A stretch of 64,000 bases of DNA from Leucothrix mucor DSM 2157 (GCF_000419525.1 NZ_ATTE01000001.1:930001-994000), one strand, 5' to 3'; shown: positions 26,301 through 34,393, counted from the stretch's first letter. Translations and numbers: made by a program. Notes: generated by a model not told the origin, from the sequence alone.

Positions 26301-28176
26301 GTTCTACTCGTAAGTAGAGAGGGTAGTTTGGACTGCTAAATGTCCAGTCAGCGGCTTGCGATTGTGAGGTGGTAAAGCGATTGCTGCGAATAGCCGCATT
26401 GCTCAAATTTAGACTGATCACGCCGTTTGATAAGCCAAATAAGCTGCTGACGTCATAGCTGCCAGAGATATTATTTTGGCTGGCAGTATCGGACAGGCCT
26501 AAGTCTGCCGGTCGGATATCGATATAGCTGACCGCGCTACAACCGGGGAATTCAGCTTGGTCATTATTGTTAAAGGTACAGCTGACGTTGTCGCCATCGC
26601 TTAAGGTAAGTTGATCGCCAACTAAGGTGCCGCCGGTGCAACTGATACTGGTGCGCAAGTAATCGCTAGGGCCAAGCTCCGATAAGGTGTAAGTGCCGGT
26701 GCTAACCACCGCATTGGTGATGCTGTCATCGCCAGTAATGCCACTGTAGGTTTGGTTGGTGCCAATGGCGCGTAGTGTCCAGTCTGAGGGTAGGGCATTG
26801 CCGCCATTATCATTGCTGACGTTTTTAATCAGCGTTAAGAATACGGGTGGAAAAACAGTCACCAGATAATCTTCGGCTTCACCATCGCTAGCCTCGCCAG
26901 TTTGAGCGACATTGCGGTCAGTCGACCATCGAAAGCGAGCGCTGGTTTGAGTGGTTTGTGCGGTTTCAGGTACGGTGATGGCAAGCTCTATCGTGCCATT
27001 GTTATCGGTATCCTGAATATTGCTGGCGATGCGCTCGGCGGTATCAAATACGCCATTGGCATTCCAATCTATCCATGCTTGCAGGTATCCAGAAGCGCCA
27101 TTAACGGTCACGCTAATAGTAGCCGCTTGGCCTCGAACTAAGGTCGGAAAGCTAACACCATCTTCATCATCGCCACCATCATTATCATCGCCCAAGCCAT
27201 CAACGCTGCCGTTATTAGAGTTCTTGGGTGAGCTATCGATATCCGGCTTGGTAGTCCCTAAATAGACAGTGGGAATGGCGGCAACGCGGTGTGGTGAGTC
27301 GCCATAGCTGGGCGCGGCATCACCATAATCCAGTAGCGGTAATAGGGCCGGGCCACGGCAGCTCAAACCATCATTGGTGCCGCCTTCATCGATCGGGCTG
27401 GTGGCGATATAAGTGGCTTCACCGGTGCCTGAGCCAAGCACGCCCGCATCGATAATAAATAGGTTATTAGTACCATTATCGTAGGCGTAAAAATAACCAT
27501 CTTCATCGAACCATTGAGCACCATAGCTGCCGGTGAGGTTTGAACCGCCAAAGTAGGTGGTGGCTCCGGTATCGACATCAAAGTAAAAGACCCGATCAGT
27601 TCTTGAGTCAACGGCATACATTTTGCCATCAACAGGATTGAGGGCCATATCGACATAAGAGGCATTAGATGCAGGGCCGGTCAGATTAAAGGATGAGTTG
27701 ATGGTATAAGGCTCGCTGGTGAGATCCAGCGTCATAATGGTGCCTTTGTTGTTCTTAAAGATCATCGTACCATCGGGCAAAATATCGCCCGCGTTACTGC
27801 CTTTGGTATTGCCCATTCCGGCTACCGTACCTAGGTTGGTAAAGGTGCCGTCACCATCGACTACAAATAAATCTTGAGTACCGCTACGGATACCATAGCC
27901 TAAGCTATCAATGACGTTATAACCCCAGCCGCCATTAATTTTCATACCGGCACTGGAGCCAACATCAATAAATTCGGCGGTAGTGCCCGTGACACTAATC
28001 CGAATGAGTTGGGAGTCTTGGCGAGCAATTTGATAGACCGGAGACTCGCACACAAATGCCTTAGCATTAGCCGGAGGCCCTGCCAAACTAGCGGTTGAGA
28101 GGAGGACTAGCAGTAAGCCAAGCCAGCAAATCAGAGCGCGACGAAGCCTTGAGAGTTCTATTATTGTTATTTGCAT
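23302..28176 (-). CDS. Large secreted multidomain protein with three GEVED repeats and SdrD-like B domain
   Basis: The protein has 1624 residues. A signal peptide (about 1-37) is followed by a DUF6923-like repeat region with beta-propeller look (about 40-275). Three ~150-residue units each start with DYGDA/DWGDA/DFGDA and end in DGEAEDY, DGEVEDY or DGEVEDY (ends near 432, 870 and 1253). Each holds an Asp-rich DGDD..DEDG loop and WIDxNxNGxF, which suggest calcium binding. A prealbumin-like domain follows the first unit. An SdrD-type B domain (GRVYHDDNSNASYDSGESG) begins near 1258, and a DUF11-like segment ends the protein. No membrane anchor, sorting motif or autotransporter domain is visible at the C-terminus. 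It is probably a surface or matrix protein; its export route is unknown. Confidence 0.85.
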   Translation of the reverse strand: MQITIIELSRLRRALICWLGLLLVLLSTASLAGPPANAKAFVCESPVYQIARQDSQLIRISVTGTTAEFIDVGSSAGMKINGGWGYNVIDSLGYGIRSGTQDLFVVDGDGTFTNLGTVAGMGNTKGSNAGDILPDGTMIFKNNKGTIMTLDLTSEPYTINSSFNLTGPASNASYVDMALNPVDGKMYAVDSRTDRVFYFDVDTGATTYFGGSNLTGSYGAQWFDEDGYFYAYDNGTNNLFIIDAGVLGSGTGEATYIATSPIDEGGTNDGLSCRGPALLPLLDYGDAAPSYGDSPHRVAAIPTVYLGTTKPDIDSSPKNSNNGSVDGLGDDNDGGDDEDGVSFPTLVRGQAATISVTVNGASGYLQAWIDWNANGVFDTAERIASNIQDTDNNGTIELAITVPETAQTTQTSARFRWSTDRNVAQTGEASDGEAEDYLVTVFPPVFLTLIKNVSNDNGGNALPSDWTLRAIGTNQTYSGITGDDSITNAVVSTGTYTLSELGPSDYLRTSISCTGGTLVGDQLTLSDGDNVSCTFNNNDQAEFPGCSAVSYIDIRPADLGLSDTASQNNISGSYDVSSLFGLSNGVISLNLSNAAIRSNRFTTSQSQAADWTFSSPNYPLYLRVEHAATLSGDGKIDGFSALDGSLYSPINTAPSGYFYGAVQATGQLDYHVEAGPAASVQSQAFIWQSQQAASQLRISTTNSDRFENDYAISAALCQEEDWGDAPTANTGYGHARHAIGGSVYLGSTPPDAETSSPSEINADGDDSLGSDDEDGVADFPVLLDSSTEYSVDVSCSGVSSTVTAWIDFNNNGIFDDSEQNNNHPITCGAGVATLEWSNLIGLMPSLTYVRVRTASDANEVASATGSAIDGEVEDYILSIAKQTMSEPPNGACVAEGGAIGSDNLITQFDAGSFGTENGNPGQSPATDPYLGAVTGSTYGQYQSRSTNNPDGAPLHGQFAYVSNVVIARNTSQHEPVVDPVYGMTGRFFVADPDGNPTKISLTLSGLTPFAQYEYSFWAANSERAGNPNEITVSVDGNILYTTGPLLADNSALPWQLHSFTFTNGASSSADIVLSSVNNEKTGNDYYIDNMTVRDCDFLNDFGDAPASYGIAHHVGPLIPSLRLGASIDEEAASQYSPDSDGDDNSGTDDEDSISSFSPLKETDRIYRVTSNVTNLSGTAATLIGWIDFDQNGIFEPDEAAIRQIANGTNSANLTLQWSDIPLDSQSGNTHLRLRLTSKGLSNEEPSGEKRDGEVEDYPITISGKMSVSGRVYHDDNSNASYDSGESGIGSVTVVLLNTDTLACVSTQTTGSGEYRFSGLDAGSYQVYEAANETAPVPKNCGVEFARDPANYRSTSLNAGTIFTLSAGESIANQNFGDISPVRFEPDHQGQILPGNVAFYAHRFSSALSGNVSITQSNTNTAWSSLLYLDADCSGTLNDNEVSVALSNPIAVSGGVPVCVINKVFAPANTPAGDQYLQTLTAMFDAGNSLSGSQMLTVRDITTAQQAAVADNSVGASRLKLVKKVQNLTQGSPETETLNTALPGETLRYRIHYRNTGRGAINDLVINDSVPVMTELSSGSAACVSTPTSLSCNPVVSGAGIQWQFSGTLLGGQQGIVSYQVVIDR

Positions 28177-28425
28177 ATCACTCTTATCGTTGGTGAGTCG
28201 TGATTATTTTGTAGGCCTAAGCCATTTTAACCAAGCATGACTACGTTGACATTTTATGAGCAAGATTTTCTAGCAAGGCTCCTCTGACCCTAACACGGCA
28301 GGAATGAATGCTTGTTGAATGCCAATTATCACGCACTAGTCCTTAAATATTTTCAGTGTAAATTTCCGACTAAAGCGTTATAAATGATTTACGTACTTCG
28401 AAAATGCTACCTCATCATCCAACAA
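28177..28425. other. Intergenic region upstream of the large secreted protein
   Basis: Together with repeat copy C and 30 more bases this makes a 348-bp gap between two divergent genes. It should hold both promoters. I see no convincing promoter pair, RNA gene or ORF here. Confidence 0.5.
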
Positions 28426-28494
28426 GGCTAATTATTCCATTAAACAAGCGCCTTACGACGAAGGAGTTGAAGCGTTTTCATGGAATAATTAGCC
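28426..28494. repeat. 69-bp palindromic repeat, copy C
   Basis: The arms GGCTAATTATTCCAT and ATGGAATAATTAGCC are perfectly complementary over 15 bases. Relative to copy A, the fourth base changed C to T and its partner G to A, a compensatory change. The core carries CCTT-ACGACG-AAGG as a perfect small hairpin. It ends 30 bp before the ATG of the Gfo/Idh/MocA gene, so it would lie in that gene's 5' leader. Confidence 0.85.
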
Positions 28495-28524
28495 GACCCA
28501 CCAACTTAAGAGGAGCCGGAAAAC

Positions 28525-29520
28525 ATGAATCAAAAAACCTTCAACTGGGGCATTATCGCGCCAGGCAGAATAGCCAGAACATTTGCCAAAGGCCTAAGCG
28601 TTATCGACGATGCAACCCTGTATGCCGTGGCCAGCTCAGACCACTCACGGGCTAAAGTTTTTGCTGATGAATTTGGCGGCGCAGAGCAGGTGTATGGCAG
28701 TTACGATGAGTTAATTGCCGACCCTAATGTCGATGGTATTTACATCGCTAATCCTCACCGCTATCACTACGATTGCGTGGAGCGCTGCCTAAATGCAGGC
28801 AAGCCGGTATTATGTGAAAAACCACTCACAGTGACCGCTGCTGAAAGTGAGCGTTTATTTGAGCTGGCAGAGTCAAACGGCGTATTTTTGATGGAAGCTT
28901 TGTGGTCTCGTTTCTTGCCGGTTTGGCAGCAGGTTAAGCAGTGGTTAGAGGCGGGCTTGATTGGTGATGTGCGCGTCATTAACTGCACTTTTGGTTTTAA
29001 TATTCCACGCAATACTGGCGATCGTTTATTAAATCTGGAGCTTGCGGGTGGCGTCTTGCTGGATATGGGCGTCTATTGTGTAGCGATGTCGCAGTTTGTG
29101 ATGGGGCGTGATCCTGAGCGTATTCTGGCGGATGGCATTGTGGGGGAAACCGGCGTTGATGAGCGCAGTTCTGCACTGCTAAATTATGGCGGCCCGGTGA
29201 GTATGATGACCTCAAACTTTCAGGCGCAAACGGCGAATAATTTCGTTATTTCTGGTACTCATGGCTCGATTACGGTCGATGCTGAGTTTTGGGCGGCTAA
29301 GCGCGCAACGTTGACGGTTGATGGTGAGGTGACGGTATTTGAAGGGCCATTCAGAGCATCAGGTTTTGAGTATCAAACGGAAGAGGCGATGCGCTGTATT
29401 CGAGCTGGGAAGCTACAAAGTGAGGTGATTCCATGGCGCGATACTTTGGGTAATATGCGCACCATGGATGAAATGTTGACTCAGATTGGCGTGGAGTATC
29501 CGTTTAGCCCCAGATCTTAG
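28525..29520 (+). CDS. Gfo/Idh/MocA-family NAD(P)-dependent oxidoreductase
   Basis: This 331-residue soluble enzyme has the N-terminal Rossmann start NWGIIAPGRIARTFAKGL (GxGxxA variant). The family motif CEKPLTV follows, whose Lys is catalytic, and then the conserved GGVLLDMGVYCVAMSQF with DxGxY. It probably oxidises a sugar or sugar derivative, as in the trans-dihydrodiol/D-xylose dehydrogenase branch; the substrate is unknown. The Shine-Dalgarno AGGAG precedes the ATG. The gene stands alone, and its leader carries palindromic repeat copy C. Confidence 0.88.
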   Translation: MNQKTFNWGIIAPGRIARTFAKGLSVIDDATLYAVASSDHSRAKVFADEFGGAEQVYGSYDELIADPNVDGIYIANPHRYHYDCVERCLNAGKPVLCEKPLTVTAAESERLFELAESNGVFLMEALWSRFLPVWQQVKQWLEAGLIGDVRVINCTFGFNIPRNTGDRLLNLELAGGVLLDMGVYCVAMSQFVMGRDPERILADGIVGETGVDERSSALLNYGGPVSMMTSNFQAQTANNFVISGTHGSITVDAEFWAAKRATLTVDGEVTVFEGPFRASGFEYQTEEAMRCIRAGKLQSEVIPWRDTLGNMRTMDEMLTQIGVEYPFSPRS

Positions 29521-29588
29521 TGAAAGCTTTGGGGCAGGTAATCGACCTCATTTACTGAGTCTGGTTTTGCTAGTTGTCTTTTTCTAAC

Positions 29589-30263
29589 TTAGAGGTCTGT
29601 TAAGTGGCCCGTTTTGATCCAGACCTTAGCGCCATCAGCACCTGCCTGAAAGCTTGCTTTATCGCCTGCTTTATAATTTAAGGGTAGGCGCAACCATGAG
29701 TTTTTGACCAGCTCATCGCCGGACTCATTAAAGCTGCCGTTAAGTACAAATAACTCAGCACCACCATCGGTGATTAGCTCAATGGTTGCGCCGGCATCCC
29801 AGTACTCGACACGCACATTTTCGTACTGATCTTTGTAGAGGGGAGTGACCCAAACACCAACGCGATTGCTGTCAGGCACGCTATCAATTTTGTTAGTATC
29901 GATATGTACAAAGGTGCGGTCATCGGCTTGGAACTGGCCTAGCTTAACCATAATCACACAGCCGGGCTCTGAGCCTGGTTGATGGCGCGAGGTTGGGGGA
30001 TTGCGTACATAGGAGCCAGCTGGCCAGTGGCCGTAATCATCTTGAAATACACCGTCGAGCACCACAAATTCTTCGCCGGTATCATGCGTGTGAGGCGAAA
30101 AATGGCTACCCGGCGCATAGCGAACCACGGTTGTGACGCGCTCATCATTAGCGCCCACGCGATCTAAACGGCGACGGTCGACTCCGGCCATTGGCGAGCT
30201 TTCCCAAGCCAGCGTGTCGGAGTGTACAAGGACACGTTTTGAAAAATCGTCGTTTACGTTCAT
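29589..30263 (-). CDS. Double-cupin ChrR-like protein
   Basis: This 224-residue protein is built of two cupin modules. The first (about 25-110) has RYAPGSHFSPHTHDTGEEFVV, with His and Glu residues placed to bind a metal (zinc, iron or manganese), and a later His in TSRHQPGS. The second (about 125-215) is weaker and lacks the His cluster, so it is probably structural. It resembles the cupin part of ChrR anti-sigma factors but has no zinc-binding anti-sigma domain and no sigma factor nearby. An enzymatic or small-molecule-binding role is more likely. AAGG precedes the ATG. Confidence 0.75.
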   Translation of the reverse strand: MNVNDDFSKRVLVHSDTLAWESSPMAGVDRRRLDRVGANDERVTTVVRYAPGSHFSPHTHDTGEEFVVLDGVFQDDYGHWPAGSYVRNPPTSRHQPGSEPGCVIMVKLGQFQADDRTFVHIDTNKIDSVPDSNRVGVWVTPLYKDQYENVRVEYWDAGATIELITDGGAELFVLNGSFNESGDELVKNSWLRLPLNYKAGDKASFQAGADGAKVWIKTGHLTDL

Positions 30264-30439
30264 GAGCGGACCTTAATTATCGTTAAATTTGTGTGTATGA
30301 GACGCATGATATTCCAATTCAGTGCGATACTCTAAATCCGGCGGAATCTATGCCGGTAATTATTTCGATGGTTGGATAAGCGTTTGACTGTGTGCGGCCA
30401 TTTCCACCGGAACTTAATCTATTTAATGGAGTGTTAATC

Positions 30440-31144
30440 ATGAATGTTAGCGGCAAAAAAGCCATTGTATTTGGCGGTACCTCGGGTATTGGTTTGGCAG
30501 CGGTTCAACAGTTGGCTGCGAAGGGTGCAGAGGTTATCGCGGTCAGCCGTAATCCGGATAAAGCTGGCGAGATGCCAGCAAATGTCACTCTGAGACAGTG
30601 TGATGTACTGGATCGCGAAGCGCTGCAAGCACTGTTTAGTGAAGTGGCTCCATTTGATATTTTGGTGAGCGCTGCAACCGGTGGCGGACGCGTATTTGGT
30701 CCATTTGCAGAGATGGATATGGATGGGTATAAAGCGTCGTTTGATAAGCTTTGGGGCTATACCAATGTCGTGCGTTTTGGTCTGGAGCACTTGAATGAGA
30801 CAGGCGTGATCGTAGTGGTTAGTGGTACGCCAGCACGTTATTGCAACCCAGGGCAAATTGCGTTGTCATCGGTTGGTGGCGCGGTTGAGGCTATGGTGCG
30901 TGGTGTGGCGAAAGAGATTAAACCGAAGCGAATCAATGCAATGTCGCCGGGCTTAATCGATACACCGATGGTGAGTTTAGAAGGCGAGGCGCGTGAGGCA
31001 CATTACAATAAACTGACTGCTAAGAATCTGATTCCGCGCGCGGGTACGTCAGATGAAGCCGCGCATGGCATCATGTTCCTGATTGAGAATGACTTTGTGA
31101 CCGGCTCGGTTGTGGATGTTGATGGCGGCTTGCTGTTGTCATGA
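30440..31144 (+). CDS. Short-chain dehydrogenase-like protein lacking the YxxxK motif
   Basis: The ATG at 30440 gives 234 residues; the longer frame adds 16 unlikely ones. The cofactor site is KKAIVFGGTSGIGLAAVQQL, and the C-terminal INAMSPGLIDTPM is standard. The catalytic stretch reads VVVSGTPARYCNPGQIALSS followed by VGGAVEAM. The Ser is present but no Tyr-x-x-x-Lys exists; the only Tyr is not followed by Lys at +4. The protein probably still binds NAD(P) but may use other chemistry or be non-catalytic. It is convergent with the DUF2007 gene and has no evident operon. Confidence 0.8.
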   Translation: MNVSGKKAIVFGGTSGIGLAAVQQLAAKGAEVIAVSRNPDKAGEMPANVTLRQCDVLDREALQALFSEVAPFDILVSAATGGGRVFGPFAEMDMDGYKASFDKLWGYTNVVRFGLEHLNETGVIVVVSGTPARYCNPGQIALSSVGGAVEAMVRGVAKEIKPKRINAMSPGLIDTPMVSLEGEAREAHYNKLTAKNLIPRAGTSDEAAHGIMFLIENDFVTGSVVDVDGGLLLS

Positions 31145-31206
31145 GCGCTATGTAAAACATGGAGCGTGTTGCTGTCGTTACTAACACCATCTTAGGGATG
31201 GGCCGT

Positions 31207-31518
31207 TTAGTCAGCAGCACGCTCGGTTTGGCAATTCCAGCAGCTTTCAAATGCTGCGCCGTTGGGTTCTTGGCAGTGGCTGCATATCCAGTCCGGACCG
31301 CTGATTTTCTCGGTTAATACCTGCAAAATACTAGCCGCTTCATCGTAGTGTGCTTCATCTAAAACCCAAAGCTCCGGCCACGTTTCTGCTGGGACTAAAT
31401 CGCCTGCGGCACCTGACGCGAATTCATTTTTTAGAACCGTTTCGATGTTTTTGAGAGAAAGCATGTTTCTTGCGTTTTCAACGAGCACTTTGTTTTCGTG
31501 GGTGTAGACGAGTTTCAT
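31207..31518 (-). CDS. DUF2007 domain protein with C-terminal zinc ribbon
   Basis: This 103-residue soluble protein has a DUF2007 domain at residues 1-70 (KLVYTHENKVLVENARNML, then ELWVLDEAHYDEAASIL). The domain is a small alpha-beta fold once called putative signal transducer. Residues 76-98 form a RanBP2-type zinc ribbon with four Cys: WICSHCQEPNGAAFESCWNC. The combination is common in proteobacteria and suggests a small adaptor. No target is known. The gene is single and ends convergently against the SDR gene. Confidence 0.82.
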   Translation of the reverse strand: MKLVYTHENKVLVENARNMLSLKNIETVLKNEFASGAAGDLVPAETWPELWVLDEAHYDEAASILQVLTEKISGPDWICSHCQEPNGAAFESCWNCQTERAAD

Positions 31519-31777
31519 GGTGGGTGATTACCGAGGTTGGGGAAAGTTATTTTAGCACTGTTGGGGAGGAGTGTGGATTGGTGGGATATTGTTGGTGGGG
31601 AATTACTTAATAGATTTGAATATTAAGAGTGATTAAATTCGTAGTAAATATGTTATGTTAAATAATAGGGTCAAATCATTTCTATCTGCAACAAGTGCTT
31701 CGGTTGAATAGGGCGATGCACTGTAAGTGTGTTTAATGTTCAATGCCCAGCTTTCCGGAATATTGACGTATACGACT
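31519..31777. other. Gene-free region, 259 bp plus adjoining terminator
   Basis: The stretch between the DUF2007 start and the terminator of the nitrilase gene is AT-rich in its middle. I see no ORF with a ribosome site, no RNA gene and no repeat in it. It should hold the promoter of the DUF2007 gene. Confidence 0.5.
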
Positions 31778-31808
31778 AAAAAAGCCACCCCAAAAAACAG
31801 GGTGGCTT
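31778..31808 (-). terminator. Intrinsic terminator of the C45/nitrilase operon
   Basis: On the minus strand AAGCCACCC and GGGTGGCTT pair around a short T-rich loop and are followed by a run of T. It lies 36 bp past the nitrilase-fold gene stop. Confidence 0.85.
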
Positions 31809-31843
31809 GATTCAGCATTTGATTAAATACTGCCTATCGCAAT

Positions 31844-32698
31844 TTACTCACCGCGAACTGGCAATTTCAACTCGCCCAAGCTATTCAGGTAAGTGGCATC
31901 AAAGTTTTCACGGTCGTACACCGGGAAATCAACTGGACGGTCACGGAAGCTTTTCATTGGCTGACCCATATTACGCAGACCACGCTCACGCTGACGACGC
32001 ACCTTCTTAAAGTCAACTTCAATCGGAATCAGTTCTTCTTCAACCGACGCCTGATGTAGAATGCGTCCACTCGGGCTAACCACCAACGAACGACCATTTC
32101 CGCCAGCACCCAAACCATTGATATGGAACATATAAGTCTGGAACATCGCCGCATTGGCTTGGGCAATCACCAGATCCATATCGCGATCAATAAAGTGTGC
32201 CAGTACCGGGCTAATAATCACCTCAGCACCCATGGTCGTTAGGGTACGGTTGATCTCCGGGAACCACACGTCATAGCAAATGTTCAGGCCGATACGACCG
32301 ACATCAGGCACATCAAATACGCAGAACTCAGTACCCGGAGTAACGCCTTTTTCATACGGCGTAAATGGGAACATTTTACGGTAGCGCGTAACGATCTCAC
32401 CGGCTGGATTAATGACTGGCGCTGTGTTGTAAACCAGCTCTCCTTGCTTCTCAAAGTAAGAACCCGGAATCAGCCAAACGCCATGCTTCAGCGCGATTTC
32501 CTGACAAGCCGTTTCATAAGGGCCACCCATTTCTTCAGCCGTGGCATGGATTGGGCCAGAAGCCGCCAGCTCACTGAACACCACCATCTGAGTCCAAGGG
32601 TAGATGTACATCAGCAGCTCTACTTTTTGCTTCAAATGCTCAATGTTGTTTTGAGTAGTGATGTGCGTTTGGATTCCTGCAATAGCTAAATTTGACAT
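31844..32698 (-). CDS. Nitrilase-superfamily carbon-nitrogen hydrolase
   Basis: This 284-residue cytoplasmic enzyme cleaves or forms amide-type C-N bonds. The catalytic triad is visible as E43 (FSELAASG), K108 (RYRKMFPF) and C141 (NICYDVWFPE). A second conserved Glu may be in HFIDRDMDL or the following strand. It is closest in look to amidases and carbamoylputrescine-type enzymes, but the substrate is not readable. It starts 30 bp after the C45 acyltransferase stop on the same strand and shares its terminator, so the two form an operon. The pairing suggests they act on the same amide. Confidence 0.88.
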   Translation of the reverse strand: MSNLAIAGIQTHITTQNNIEHLKQKVELLMYIYPWTQMVVFSELAASGPIHATAEEMGGPYETACQEIALKHGVWLIPGSYFEKQGELVYNTAPVINPAGEIVTRYRKMFPFTPYEKGVTPGTEFCVFDVPDVGRIGLNICYDVWFPEINRTLTTMGAEVIISPVLAHFIDRDMDLVIAQANAAMFQTYMFHINGLGAGGNGRSLVVSPSGRILHQASVEEELIPIEVDFKKVRRQRERGLRNMGQPMKSFRDRPVDFPVYDRENFDATYLNSLGELKLPVRGE

Positions 32699-32728
32699 AT
32701 AAAGCTTACTCCAATGATTGTCTTAAAG

Positions 32729-33898
32729 TTAGTTGTGCCACGAGGTTGCAAACCCGCGCCAACTTCTTTTTATTAATTGCACCACCTCTGGCGTGAGATA
32801 ACTTTCAGCGCCCCAGAGGTTCTCTTCGGATAAATTCTCATCGTTCGCTGGCGCTACCTGAGGGGCTGCCGCGACGGCTGCAGCGTGTTGCTCACCATAG
32901 TGCTCACCGACGATGCTGGTGTTGCTATATTTGACCAGTTGGCTGCGGGCGGTGAAATGCTCGAAACTCTGCGTCAGGGGTTGATGACCTGGCCACAACA
33001 GCTCCATGTTGCCGGTCATCGGGCGGTACAGTGCGGTAAACACGGTACCAAATCCTTTATCGTAGCCACGTCGAAATACGGGCTCACTTAAAAAGCGTTG
33101 CTTTAAGCTATCTTCATTCTGCGGAAGCCCCAAAAAGTGCTTTAGAATGTCAGCACGCTCCAGCGTCTGAGACATTCGCGCATGTGCTGGCCACTCATTC
33201 CCTAACTGATGGTTGGTAGTAAATGGTTTGCGGTCAATGATTACCGGGCGATCTGGCGACATAAATACGGTTGCTAAGGTGCCGGCTTTATCCACCAACG
33301 TCAGGTTGTAGGACATGTGCGAGGGGATATTGCGTAAAATCTCCAGCGCATCCTGCGTATCCCGTGCCATTTCCAACACATAGCGCATAATTAGCGGAAT
33401 ACCAAAGCCTTTACCCGCCGCTGCTCGACCGCCAAAGGTCAGTGAGATAGCCAGTCCGGCATCATTCATGCCATCGGATAAACCCGACATGCCTTCGACC
33501 ATACCCATTACTCGCCGGTTACCGGTCCAGTTTGTTGAGTAAAGGGTTGCTTCGTTTAATCTTGGGTCAAGGTCGTAGTTGCGAATCAGTAAAGGGCCGC
33601 TATTAGCATCGTTTAGCACTGCTTGTGAACAGTTCACCAAATAACGCGGTGGCGTCCAGAAGCTTAAGAAACGAGCCGTTAAGGGGTCACCGTTTATCAG
33701 TTCTAGCTGTTTTTCCCAGATCGGGTGATACTCTGGCACGTGGCGTTTCAGTGCTCGCTCACAGAGCGTCAGATCGGGAGTCGCTTCACCAATCCGCTCA
33801 AGAAACCATTGCCGCCAACCCGGCGCACCGTGATTGAACACCGTTTTCCAGGCTTCACCGGGTTCATTTTCTTTTAACGATCGGAATGCAAGTTGCAT
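32729..33898 (-). CDS. C45-family Ntn acyltransferase/amidohydrolase
   Basis: This 389-residue enzyme is of the penicillin acyl-CoA:6-APA acyltransferase type. The probable nucleophile is Cys90 in YLVNCSQAVL, followed by the family pattern LLIRNYDLDP and GMSGLSDGMNDAGLAISL. In this family the precursor cuts itself just before the Cys, which would leave an ~89-residue propeptide here and a ~300-residue mature chain. The C-terminal ~60 residues (Ala/Glu-rich linker then SYLTPEVVQLIKRSWRGF) are an extra piece. No signal peptide. It is upstream of the nitrilase gene and near an ATP-grasp ligase gene; together they suggest a pathway making or breaking acyl amides. Confidence 0.85.
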   Translation of the reverse strand: MQLAFRSLKENEPGEAWKTVFNHGAPGWRQWFLERIGEATPDLTLCERALKRHVPEYHPIWEKQLELINGDPLTARFLSFWTPPRYLVNCSQAVLNDANSGPLLIRNYDLDPRLNEATLYSTNWTGNRRVMGMVEGMSGLSDGMNDAGLAISLTFGGRAAAGKGFGIPLIMRYVLEMARDTQDALEILRNIPSHMSYNLTLVDKAGTLATVFMSPDRPVIIDRKPFTTNHQLGNEWPAHARMSQTLERADILKHFLGLPQNEDSLKQRFLSEPVFRRGYDKGFGTVFTALYRPMTGNMELLWPGHQPLTQSFEHFTARSQLVKYSNTSIVGEHYGEQHAAAVAAAPQVAPANDENLSEENLWGAESYLTPEVVQLIKRSWRGFATSWHN

Positions 33899-34016
33899 GG
33901 TGGCTCCTTGAGTATTTGTATGATGCGGTATGGAAGTTCAATGACAAACTATACATCATGGGTCATAATGTATTCCTGAAATCCTCAGTTGTCTACTAAA
34001 CGGAGTGAAATAATTT

Positions 34017-34388
34017 ATGGCACCTCTACCTTTGTACACAGAAAACGGTGTTTTTGTGCGTCAATCCGATCTCGCTGAGTTACGGGCGCAGTATCGAATA
34101 GCTGAATATCCCATTGTGTGGCGCATTCCAAGAATGACGCAGGGTGGCGGCTTTGGGGATTACAGCAAACACCCGCATGCATGGGGTGTAAAATTTAAGG
34201 TAGACGGACAGTGGGCGACAGTGATTAGTGCCCGGGGGTTGACCCGCGAGTGGTCGTGTTTGGATAAGCTGGAGCGCTGGTTTAGAGTGCAAGGATTTCA
34301 GAGTTTCTGGCTCGAAAATAATTTAGACCCGGTGGGTGAAGCGGCGTCAGGTAATAATGGCCTGACGCCCGACATATCACTTAAGTAG
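34017..34388 (+). CDS. Small protein of unknown function between the C45 and ATP-grasp genes
   Basis: I do not recognise the family. It is 123 residues, soluble, with no signal peptide, motifs or Cys pairs typical of a known fold. It is rich in Trp and Arg (YPIVWRIPRMTQGGGFGDYS, KLERWFRVQGFQSFW). It reads opposite to its neighbours and ends convergently 5 bp from the ATP-grasp stop codon. Its last codons contain a nine-base inverted repeat. The codon usage and a plausible leader (GGAGTGAAATAATTT before the ATG) support a real gene. Confidence 0.6.
   Translation: MAPLPLYTENGVFVRQSDLAELRAQYRIAEYPIVWRIPRMTQGGGFGDYSKHPHAWGVKFKVDGQWATVISARGLTREWSCLDKLERWFRVQGFQSFWLENNLDPVGEAASGNNGLTPDISLK
34343..34369. 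terminator. Strong hairpin at the convergent end of two genes
   Basis: GGCGTCAGG and CCTGACGCC pair perfectly around TAATAATGG. The hairpin lies in the last codons of the + strand gene and just beyond the ATP-grasp gene stop. It has no T-run, so it may protect 3' ends or end transcription only weakly. Confidence 0.4.
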
Positions 34389-34393
34389 TTGGT

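Noticed and set aside
28404-28655. 83-codon frame running through repeat copy C
   Set aside because: It overlaps the conserved start of the Gfo/Idh/MocA gene in another frame, and most of it is the palindromic repeat.
30434-30856. 140-codon frame antisense to the SDR gene
   Set aside because: A shadow of the conserved SDR gene with no ribosome site or family features.
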